DNA of 64,000 nucleotides, taken from positions 1 to 64,000 of the forward strand of contig JAGWNY010000009.1 of assembly GCA_028872915.1 (NCBI GenBank). Direction: 5' to 3'. The notes under the pieces were generated by a model that was given only the letters and a program-made list of their open reading frames with translations, was not told the DNA's origin and ran no database searches. The translations under genes were made by a program, and so were the position numbers. This document shows, one piece after another, positions 16,067-23,383 of the stretch (positions within the stretch are counted from its first letter, which is position 1; the number at the start of each line of letters is the position of its first letter). This DNA is from Verrucomicrobiota bacterium. Lineage in GTDB: Bacteria; Verrucomicrobiota; Verrucomicrobiia; Limisphaerales; UBA11358.

Positions 16067-17878
16067 GTGACATCGTGGATCACAGGCGCTCGTGAGTTCT
16101 TGCGGCAACGCTGGCAGCGCGCGCTGCGGTGGCGGGAAAAACTTGTTCCCAAGGAGGAGGCCTTTCATCTGGGCATGGCCGCCGTCGTCGGCGTGCTTGG
16201 CGGCCTGGTCAACGTGTTCTTCTATTATGCCGGCGAACTGGTCCAGAAGATTCTCATGCTCAGTGCCAGGGACGAAGTGCTCAACGTTCAAACGTTCGCG
16301 GCCTGGCAGCGGGTGATTGTCCCTTCGGTGGGCGGCCTGATTGCCGGCGGGATTCTTTATTGGGGGCTGCGCATCGTGGGGCGGCAGGGGACCAGCGACC
16401 TCCTGGAAGTCGTCGTAGCCGGCGATGGACGCCTGCCATTCCGGAGCCAGGTGATCAAGACCGCCTCCGCCCTCGTGAGCATCGCAACCGGCGCCTCGAT
16501 TGGCCGGGAAGGCGGCATTGTGCATCTTGCGGCAACGGTGGCCTCCAAGCTTGGCGAGCTTGCCAAATGGCCGCCCTATCGTCTCCGCATGTTGGTGGGC
16601 TGCGGCGCCGCAGCCGGCCTGGCGGCGGCTTATAGCGCCCCCATTTCCGGCGCGGTCTTCGCCTCGCTTATCATCCTGGGCAATTTCTCCATGAGCCTCT
16701 TCGCCCCCCTCATGTGCGCTTCGGTGACCGCCTATATCACGTCCCATACATTCTTCGATATGAAACCCTGGTTCGAGGTCCCCACTTTCCCGGACATCAC
16801 GGTGGGCGAATTGCCTTCGTTCATTCTCCTGGGCATCTTCTGTGGCGGCGTCGCGGCCGTTTTTCTGAGGTTTCTTCGCGCCGGCACGGCCAGGTTTCAA
16901 AAAACCGCCGTCCCCCTGTACATCAAGCTGATGTTTGCGGGCATGGTGACGGGCGTCATCTCAATCAAGTTTCCGTACATCTGCGGCAACGGTTCGGACG
17001 GCGTCACGCACATCCTGATGGGCGGCTACGACAATGACCCGGCGGCCATGTCAGACCTGGGCGCGCTCTTCGCCCTTAAACTCGCCGCCACGGTCATTAC
17101 ATTCGGGGTGGGAACGGTGGGGGGTGTTTTCACACCCACGCTTTTTCTGGGCGCGACCACCGGCGGCCTCTTCGGCGTTGTCATTCACGCGCTGGACCCG
17201 GCCTCCACGCTTCCGGTCGGCGCATTCGCCCTGGTTGGCATGGGAGCCACGCTTGCCGGCACCACCAAATCCCCGCTGCTGGCGACCATCATGGCCCTTG
17301 AAATTTCCCACGACTATTCGCCGCTGCCGGCGGTGATGCTCGCCTGCGCTGTTTCCGTGCTCGTGGCCCGCCAGCTCCATTCCGAATCAGTTTATACCGA
17401 GCATCTCCGCCAAAAAGGCCTGCCACTGGCGCGCGAAACCGAACGTCCGGGCGATGCCACCGGCAAGACAGTGGGCGACGTGATGCGCGATCCGGTGCCG
17501 CCCCTTCTCGAAACCGCCACTCTCCGCGAAATTGCGGAACGGTTTCTCGCCAATTCCAATAATTTTTTTCCGGTGGTGGACGCGCAAAAACGGCTGATCG
17601 GCGTCGTCGCCCTTCAGGACTTGAAACAATTTCTCAATTCGTCTCATGACGTGAGCGGCGTGATTGCCTACGACCTGATGCGCGCCGTTCCCAGGATCCT
17701 GACGCCCGGCCAGCAACTCATTGACGCCCTGCCGATTGTGTTGCAAAGCGAAATCCGCAATGTTCCCGTCGTGAACAGCCGGCTCGAAAACCGCCTTGTC
17801 GGGACTGTCTCGCGGGCGGAGGTTCTTTCGATGTTCTCGGAAGCGATTGCCGAGAAATCCAGCCCGACGGGGCAATAG
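16067..17878 (+). CDS. clcA: CLC-type chloride channel/antiporter with C-terminal CBS pair
   Basis: A 603-residue integral membrane protein with a GTG start. The CLC motif GASIGREGG at about residues 142-150 holds the gating glutamate (Glu148), and GVGTVGGVFTPTLFLGA is the third selectivity-filter motif. The first motif GSGIP is replaced by sequence around VGRQGTSDLLE, as in other non-canonical prokaryotic CLCs. After about residue 450 come two CBS motifs (VGDVMRDPVPPLLETATLRE and YDLMRAVPRILTPGQQLID), which often bind adenine nucleotides. Whether it is a channel or a Cl-/H+ exchanger cannot be decided. No good Shine-Dalgarno is visible. Confidence 0.88.
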   Translation: MTSWITGAREFLRQRWQRALRWREKLVPKEEAFHLGMAAVVGVLGGLVNVFFYYAGELVQKILMLSARDEVLNVQTFAAWQRVIVPSVGGLIAGGILYWGLRIVGRQGTSDLLEVVVAGDGRLPFRSQVIKTASALVSIATGASIGREGGIVHLAATVASKLGELAKWPPYRLRMLVGCGAAAGLAAAYSAPISGAVFASLIILGNFSMSLFAPLMCASVTAYITSHTFFDMKPWFEVPTFPDITVGELPSFILLGIFCGGVAAVFLRFLRAGTARFQKTAVPLYIKLMFAGMVTGVISIKFPYICGNGSDGVTHILMGGYDNDPAAMSDLGALFALKLAATVITFGVGTVGGVFTPTLFLGATTGGLFGVVIHALDPASTLPVGAFALVGMGATLAGTTKSPLLATIMALEISHDYSPLPAVMLACAVSVLVARQLHSESVYTEHLRQKGLPLARETERPGDATGKTVGDVMRDPVPPLLETATLREIAERFLANSNNFFPVVDAQKRLIGVVALQDLKQFLNSSHDVSGVIAYDLMRAVPRILTPGQQLIDALPIVLQSEIRNVPVVNSRLENRLVGTVSRAEVLSMFSEAIAEKSSPTGQ

Positions 17879-17932
17879 AGGCGGCTCATTTCAATTTTGT
17901 ATTTCCCGCGTTTTTCTGATGAACTGGGCGCA

Positions 17933-18319
17933 ATGAACTTTTATGAAAAATTGAAATTCGATGCCCACGGCCTCATTCCGGCGATCATCCAGGAACATAA
18001 ATCCGGACGCGTGCTGATGATGGCGTGGATGAACCGCGAATCCCTGGAAAAAACGGCGGCCACCGGCAAAACGCACTTCTGGAGCCGCTCCCGCCGCAAA
18101 TTTTGGATGAAAGGCGAGGAGAGCGGCCACGTGCAAACGGTGCGCGACATCGCTTTCGATTGCGATGGAGACACGCTTTTGATTCAGGTCGATCAAATTG
18201 GCGCCGCCTGCCATGAGGGTTACCAATCCTGCTTTTTCCGCTCGGTCGAGAACGGCGGTTTCAAAATCACCGAACCGCGCCTCCACGATCCGGCCGAAAT
18301 TTACAAAAAGAAAGGTTGA
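17933..18319 (+). CDS. hisI: Phosphoribosyl-AMP cyclohydrolase
   Basis: A 128-residue protein starting [20 protein letters not shown]. It carries the conserved [35 protein letters not shown] and the metal-binding set [13 protein letters not shown] and [12 protein letters not shown] with the three zinc cysteines. Reaction: opens the adenine ring of PR-AMP, third step of histidine synthesis. The usual fused HisE domain is absent. The start is set at the ATG that gives the normal family length. TrpE follows after 4 bp, so they are probably co-transcribed. Confidence 0.93.
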   Translation: MNFYEKLKFDAHGLIPAIIQEHKSGRVLMMAWMNRESLEKTAATGKTHFWSRSRRKFWMKGEESGHVQTVRDIAFDCDGDTLLIQVDQIGAACHEGYQSCFFRSVENGGFKITEPRLHDPAEIYKKKG

Positions 18320-18323
18320 CCGC

Positions 18324-19904
18324 ATGTATTCGCCCTCTCTCGACGAATTCCTTAAACTCGCTGGGCGCGGGAACCTCATCCCCGTCACGCGCCGCATCCT
18401 GGCTGATTTCGAAACGCCGCTCTCGGCCTACCGCAAAATCCGCGGGGAGGGCGAATCGTTCCTGTTTGAATCGGTTGAAGGGGGCGAACACATCGGACGC
18501 TATTCATTCGTGGGCTGCAATCCGCGCGCCGTGGTCCGCCAAACGGGTTGTCAAGTCGAAATATTGGAAAATGGAAAGCCCGTCCAAACGCTGCCCCTGG
18601 CAAAAACTCCCGCGGCAACTCATGATGCCGCCGGTCCCGGCCCGGTCCATGGGCAACCCTTCGGCCCGCCCGTGCGCGACGGCCTCGAAGCGCTCGAACG
18701 GGTGATGCAAAAATATCGCGCCGTTCCGCTGCCCGATCTCCCGCGCTTCACGGGCGGCGCCGTTGGCTTCATCGGCTACGAATTCATCCACCAAATCGAG
18801 CCGGTGGTGCCCTGCCCGCCGCAGGACGAACTCAAAACGCCGGCCCTCTATTTCCTGATCGCCGACCAACTCCTCATTTTCGACCGCGTGGCGCAGACCA
18901 TTACCGTGCTTGTCAACGCCGTCCTGGATGGCGGCGCCAACCCTGCCGACGCCTACGAAGAGGCGGTGGGGGAAATTGACCGCATCATCGCCCTGCTCGA
19001 ACAGCCCAGCGAGCACCATGCCGTTGCCGTGACCACCGCCGCGCCGTCCGTTGCCTTCGAATCCAACCAATCGCGCGAAAAATTCTTCGCCAACGTGGAA
19101 GCCGCCCGCAAATACATCACTGCTGGAGACGTGATCCAGGTGGTAGGCTCACAGCGCTTCTCGGCTCCGATTACAGCCTCACCCCTGGACCTTTACCGCG
19201 CGACGCGCCACATCAATCCCTCTCCTTACATGTTCCTTCTGGAACTGGACGGCTTTTCGCTCGTGGGCGCCTCCCCTGAAATCCACGTTCGCTGTGAAAA
19301 CGGCAAGGTGGAGATCCGCCCCATCGCCGGCACCCGCCGCCGCGGGCGCAACTCGGACGAAGACCTGGCGCTGGAAAAGGAATTGCTCGCCGACCCCAAG
19401 GAGCGCGCCGAACACGTGATGCTCGTGGACCTGGCCCGCAACGATATTGGCCGGGTGTGCGATTTCGGGAGCGTCCAGGTCCGGGAGTTGATGACCATCG
19501 AGCGTTACAGCCACGTGATGCACATCGTTACCCAGGTCGAGGGCGCGCTTTCGCCGGGCCGCACCGCGTTTGACCTCATGCGGGCCACCTTTCCCGCGGG
19601 CACCGTCAGCGGCGCTCCCAAAATCCGCGCCATGCAGATTATTGCCGGGCTGGAGCAAACGGCGCGCGGCCCCTATGCCGGCTGCGTGGGCTACTTCTCC
19701 TTCAACGGCAACCTGGACACTTGCATCACCATCCGCACGGCGCTCCTCAAAAACGGACGGGTCTTCATCCAGGCGGGCGGCGGCTGGGTGGCCGATTCGA
19801 CCCCTGAAGGAGAATTTCAGGAAACGGTGAACAAATCCATGGCCATGCGGAAAGCGGTGGCCTTGGCGGAGTCGTTTGCACTGATCCAGGGCGACAATAA
19901 ATGA
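18324..19904 (+). CDS. trpE: Anthranilate synthase component I
   Basis: A 526-residue chorismate-using enzyme starting MYSPSLDEFLKLAGRGNLIP. The N-terminal regulatory region holds 'FLFESVEGGEHIGRYSFVG' with the ES/GRYSF pattern that binds feedback tryptophan. The catalytic half contains ARNDIGRVCDFGSVQV, ATFPAGTVSGAPKIRAM and GGGWVADSTPEGEFQET. With a TrpG partner (not here) it makes anthranilate from chorismate and glutamine. The long and complete N-terminal domain favours TrpE over PabB. It forms a two-gene unit with hisI; a short CTGGCT-caa-AGCCAG hairpin 8 bp downstream may end the message. Confidence 0.92.
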   Translation: MYSPSLDEFLKLAGRGNLIPVTRRILADFETPLSAYRKIRGEGESFLFESVEGGEHIGRYSFVGCNPRAVVRQTGCQVEILENGKPVQTLPLAKTPAATHDAAGPGPVHGQPFGPPVRDGLEALERVMQKYRAVPLPDLPRFTGGAVGFIGYEFIHQIEPVVPCPPQDELKTPALYFLIADQLLIFDRVAQTITVLVNAVLDGGANPADAYEEAVGEIDRIIALLEQPSEHHAVAVTTAAPSVAFESNQSREKFFANVEAARKYITAGDVIQVVGSQRFSAPITASPLDLYRATRHINPSPYMFLLELDGFSLVGASPEIHVRCENGKVEIRPIAGTRRRGRNSDEDLALEKELLADPKERAEHVMLVDLARNDIGRVCDFGSVQVRELMTIERYSHVMHIVTQVEGALSPGRTAFDLMRATFPAGTVSGAPKIRAMQIIAGLEQTARGPYAGCVGYFSFNGNLDTCITIRTALLKNGRVFIQAGGGWVADSTPEGEFQETVNKSMAMRKAVALAESFALIQGDNK

Positions 19905-19912
19905 ATCGCCTC

Positions 19913-19927
19913 CTGGCTCAAAGCCAG
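19913..19927. terminator. Small hairpin between convergent trpE and FHA gene
   Basis: CTGGCT, loop CAA, AGCCAG. It lies in the 44-bp gap between two convergent genes, with a T5 run 15 bp further on the plus strand. A weak candidate terminator. Confidence 0.3.
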
Positions 19928-19948
19928 CCTGCCACCGCCCGCCGTTTT

Positions 19949-20497
19949 TCAGCGGCCCTTGCCCAATTGCGACATGACGGCCATGATGAGCACGAGGATG
20001 ATGGTGATGACGATGCCGGCGCCAATCCAGAAGTACTGGCCGGTCTTGTTCCGTTTCTTCTTAAAGATGGTCCGCGCGGTGTCGAATGCACCCTTGCGTC
20101 CTCCCTGTTCGAGCTGGTCGAGGCTGACGCCGCGCGGCACGGCCATGGGCGCTTCACCGGCCTTTTTGGCCGGCGGAGCCGATTGCGCAGGCGGCGCGGC
20201 GGCGGCCGCTCCCTCGACTTCCAGCCTTAATTCCACCTGTCCGAGGCGGAGGGTCTGGCCGGCCTTCAACACGCTTTCGGAAATCCGCGCGTTGTCAATG
20301 TAGCTGCCGTTCGTGGAATTGAGATCGCGCACCCAGATTTCGCCGCCCCGCTGCTCGACCTCGCAATGATGGCTCGACACGGAGGGGTCGCCAATCTGCA
20401 ACACGTTATCCTCGACCCGGCCAACGGTGGTGCGCTGCGCTGTCAACTCATGGACACGGCCGCTCATACCCTGGTTTAGGACGACAAGTTTGGCCAT
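19949..20497 (-). CDS. FHA-domain protein with C-terminal membrane anchor
   Basis: A 182-residue protein starting MAKLVVLNQGMSGRVHELTA. The FHA domain covers about residues 1-90 with the phosphothreonine-binding signature GRVEDNVLQIGDPSVSSHHC and DLNSTNGSYIDNARI. A Pro/Ala linker (about 95-120) leads to a C-terminal helix YFWIGAGIVITIILVLIMAV at about 155-175, so it is tail-anchored with FHA in the cytoplasm. It likely recruits a Thr-phosphorylated partner to the membrane; no kinase is nearby. Confidence 0.85.
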   Translation of the reverse strand: MAKLVVLNQGMSGRVHELTAQRTTVGRVEDNVLQIGDPSVSSHHCEVEQRGGEIWVRDLNSTNGSYIDNARISESVLKAGQTLRLGQVELRLEVEGAAAAAPPAQSAPPAKKAGEAPMAVPRGVSLDQLEQGGRKGAFDTARTIFKKKRNKTGQYFWIGAGIVITIILVLIMAVMSQLGKGR

Positions 20498-20567
20498 ACT
20501 GGATAAATGGATTATGTCCGGGCATCGCGGCAAGTCAAACGCAAATCCCCTGGCCGCCCCAAGAACT

Positions 20568-21722
20568 TCAACCCCGCCGCTCGATCATTTTGCGAAATTC
20601 CGAAAACAAGGGCGTGGAGTCGTGCGGACCGGGAGAGGCTTCGGGATGATATTGCACGCAAAAGATCGGACGCCGTTTGTGTCGCATACCTTCCACCGTG
20701 CCGTCGTTCAAATTGATGCGATCCACCGAAATTTCCGCCGGCAGGCTTTCGGGGTCCACCGCGAAACCGTGGTTCTGCGAAGTAATTTCAACCCGCCCGG
20801 TTTGAAGGTCCTTCACGGGCTGGTTGCCTCCGCGATGGCCAAATTTCAACTTGAAGGTCCTGCCCCCGAATGCCTGGCCCAGGATTTGGTGTCCCAGACA
20901 AATGCCGAATATCGGCACGCCGCTTTCGGTCAGGGTCTTCACTTCCCGCACGATGTAGTTGAGCGCGGCAGGGTCGCCGGGGCCATTGGAGAGGAAAATG
21001 CCGGCGGGTTTGCGTTTGAGCGCCTCTTGCGCTGCGGCGGTTGCCGGCAGCACGTGCGTGGCAAAGCCATGCTGCCGCAGGCGGCGCAGGATGTTGTATT
21101 TCATGCCATAATCGAACGCCACAATTGGAATGTCCGCTGGAGGCAACGGTTTGTGACACGCCGGCCCGCTCTCCTGGTCTCCGCGCGCGACATCAAATGC
21201 GGCGCTTTGTTCGTCCTTTTTGTCCCAGTCAAATGGCTCCTTGTGCGTGACTTCCTTCACGTAATCCACGCCTTCAAATACAAATTCCCTCGCCCGCTTT
21301 ACGGCTTCCTCCCCGGACATGTCCTCCGTGGAGATAAAGCCGTTCATCGCGCCGCGTACGCGAAGCTTTTTGGTCAAGGCCCGCGTATCAACGCCCTGGA
21401 TGCCCGGAAGGCCGTTTTTTTCCAAATAATCGCCCAGCGAACCGTTCGCGCGCCAATTGCTCACGACCGGCGAGAGTTCGCGAATGACGAATCCGGCCGC
21501 GTGCGGACGCCACGATTCCACGTCCACGAGATTGACGCCGTAGTTGCCGATCAGGGGATACGTCATGGTGACGATCTGGCCTTTGTAGGAGGGGTCGGTG
21601 AGGATTTCCTGATAGCCGGACATGGAGGTGTTGAAGCAGACTTCGCCGGCCGCCGACGCGCGCGCGCCGAAACCCAGGCCCCGCATCACCGTGCCGTCTT
21701 CAAGAGCAAGAATGCCTTTCAT
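20568..21722 (-). CDS. carA: Carbamoyl-phosphate synthase small subunit
   Basis: A 384-residue glutaminase subunit starting MKGILALEDGTVMRGLGFGA. The N-terminal domain has the family pattern GEVCFNTSMSGYQEILTDPS. The class I amidotransferase domain holds the catalytic Cys in FGICLGHQILGQAFGG and the His/Glu pair in VQYHPEASPGPHDS. With CarB (not in the window) it makes carbamoyl phosphate for arginine and pyrimidines. It is followed upstream on the same strand by pyrC, which supports a pyrimidine operon. Confidence 0.95.
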   Translation of the reverse strand: MKGILALEDGTVMRGLGFGARASAAGEVCFNTSMSGYQEILTDPSYKGQIVTMTYPLIGNYGVNLVDVESWRPHAAGFVIRELSPVVSNWRANGSLGDYLEKNGLPGIQGVDTRALTKKLRVRGAMNGFISTEDMSGEEAVKRAREFVFEGVDYVKEVTHKEPFDWDKKDEQSAAFDVARGDQESGPACHKPLPPADIPIVAFDYGMKYNILRRLRQHGFATHVLPATAAAQEALKRKPAGIFLSNGPGDPAALNYIVREVKTLTESGVPIFGICLGHQILGQAFGGRTFKLKFGHRGGNQPVKDLQTGRVEITSQNHGFAVDPESLPAEISVDRINLNDGTVEGMRHKRRPIFCVQYHPEASPGPHDSTPLFSEFRKMIERRG

Positions 21723-21768
21723 CAAACGCGCCGAAAATTACCGGGAAATTCCTCCAAGGCAAAATGTT

Positions 21769-23172
21769 TCATGCCGCTATTTGCGCCGCCACCGCCCCGC
21801 CTTTTTCCGACCAGACCACTTTTCCACCGACAATCGCCGCCACGGCCCTGCCCTTGAGCCTCCAACCATCGAACGGACTGTTGCGCGACTTGCTGGCCGA
21901 TTCGTCACGGTGGAAAATCCATTCCTGCTCCGGATCAAAAACCGTCACGTCGGCATCAGCGCCCATGCTCAACGCGCCTTTGGACAAATTCAGCAGTCGG
22001 GCCGGGTTCACCGTAAACCGCGCAATCAAGCCCGCCAGCGACAGCCTTCCGGCATCCACCAATTGCATCAACGAAAGCGCCAGTTCCGTTTCCAAGCCGG
22101 TGATTCCAAATGGCGCGTTGTCAAACTCCACCTCCTTTTCATAATCGCAATGCGGTGCGTGGTCACTGCACAAAATATCGAGCGTGCCATCGGCAATGCC
22201 TTCCAGAATGGCTTCGCGATCGCCCGCCGAACGCAGCGGGGGGTTCATTTTGAAGTTGGTGTCATAGGCGGGCCATGCCGGCAACGCCGCGCCCGGCACG
22301 TTTTTCCCCATGGCCGCCGAAATTTGGCGCCCGTCCCCGGCCCAGAATTTTTCGCTTCCGGCCACCGCCGCGTCGGTGAGGGTAAAATGATGGGGACACG
22401 CTTCGCCGGAAATGGGCAGGCCGCGTTTCCTCGCCTCGCGCAGGAGGGCGACGCTTCCTGCGGCGGAGACGTGCTGGCAATGGATGCGGGCGCCGGTCAG
22501 TTCGGCCAGCAGGATATTCCGGGCCACGATCATTTCCTCGCCGGCGGGCGGCCAACCGCGCAGCCCAAGAGCGGTGCTCCAATAGCCCTCATGCATCACG
22601 CCGTCGCTCACGAGCGCATAATCCTGGCAATGGTCCATGACGGGCAGGTCGAACATTTTGGCGTATTCGCAGGCGCGGCGCATCAGTTCGTTGTTCTGGA
22701 CACAATGACCGTCATCCGTGACGGCCACAACGCCCGCGCGCTTGAGGCCGCCAATGGGCGCAAGTTCCTCCCCGGCAATGTTTCGGGTGATCGCCCCGGC
22801 CACGAACACATTCACGAGCGCTTCGCGTGCCGCTCGTTCCCGAATGAACGCGACCGTTGCCGCATTGTCTATGGCCGGCGACGTATTGGGCATGCAAACA
22901 ATGGAGGTAAAACCGCCGCGCGCGGCCGCCGCGGTTCCCGTGGCCAGGGTTTCCTTGGCTGTCTGGCCCGGTTCCCGCAGGTGAACGTGCAAATCAATCA
23001 GCCCCGGACAAACGATTTTTCCCGAAGCATCAAAATGTTCAGCGCCATCGGGAACGGCAACGTCTTTGCCAACGGCGGAGACTTTTCCGTCCACCATGAG
23101 AACGTCGGCGGCGCGGTCCACCTGGTTGGCCGGGTCAATCACGCGCCCGCCTGTCAAAAGCAACGCTGCCAT
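21769..23172 (-). CDS. pyrC: Dihydroorotase (class I)
   Basis: A 467-residue amidohydrolase starting MAALLLTGGRVIDPANQVDR. The metal-binding HVHLREPG sits at about residues 61-68, and further motifs are IVCMPNTSPAIDN, the catalytic Asp segment ILCSDHAPH and the C-terminal GADADVTVFDPEQEW. It converts carbamoyl aspartate to dihydroorotate. The ATG at 23172 is chosen because the 'llitGGrviDP' motif starts there. It is divergent from the tRNA-Gly gene and upstream of carA in the same direction. Confidence 0.93.
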   Translation of the reverse strand: MAALLLTGGRVIDPANQVDRAADVLMVDGKVSAVGKDVAVPDGAEHFDASGKIVCPGLIDLHVHLREPGQTAKETLATGTAAAARGGFTSIVCMPNTSPAIDNAATVAFIRERAAREALVNVFVAGAITRNIAGEELAPIGGLKRAGVVAVTDDGHCVQNNELMRRACEYAKMFDLPVMDHCQDYALVSDGVMHEGYWSTALGLRGWPPAGEEMIVARNILLAELTGARIHCQHVSAAGSVALLREARKRGLPISGEACPHHFTLTDAAVAGSEKFWAGDGRQISAAMGKNVPGAALPAWPAYDTNFKMNPPLRSAGDREAILEGIADGTLDILCSDHAPHCDYEKEVEFDNAPFGITGLETELALSLMQLVDAGRLSLAGLIARFTVNPARLLNLSKGALSMGADADVTVFDPEQEWIFHRDESASKSRNSPFDGWRLKGRAVAAIVGGKVVWSEKGGAVAAQIAA

Positions 23173-23196
23173 CGCGGCGAGGGTAAATGGGAAACG

Positions 23197-23226
23197 TTGA
23201 CAAGGCAAGCGCCCTGATTTTAGAAT
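23197..23226 (+). promoter_or_regulatory. Promoter of the tRNA-Gly gene
   Basis: A consensus TTGACA (23197-23202) and TAGAAT (23221-23226) with an 18-bp spacer. The start is expected near 23233, about 24 bases before the tRNA. The -35 box begins only 25 bp from the divergent pyrC start. Confidence 0.75.
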
Positions 23227-23256
23227 CCTCCCTTGCAAATTGAAATTTCAAGCCGC

Positions 23257-23330
23257 GCGGGTGTAGTTCAATGGTAGAACGGCAGCCTTCCAAGCTGCAC
23301 ACGAGGGTTCGATTCCCTTCACCCGCTCCA
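23257..23330 (+). tRNA. tRNA-Gly (TCC anticodon)
   Basis: A 74-nt cloverleaf with acceptor GCGGGTG/CACCCGC, T-arm GAGGGTTCGATTCCCTT and encoded CCA at the end. The anticodon loop CTTCCAA gives TCC, reading GGA/GGG. Confidence 0.95.
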
Positions 23331-23383
23331 GCTTTACAGAGTCATAACGCCAATATCTGTCACGTTCCCGCGCATCGCCGCTG

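Noticed and set aside
18324..19904. para-aminobenzoate synthase PabB instead of TrpE
   Set aside because: The full-length N-terminal regulatory domain with the ES and GRYSF patterns favours anthranilate synthase.
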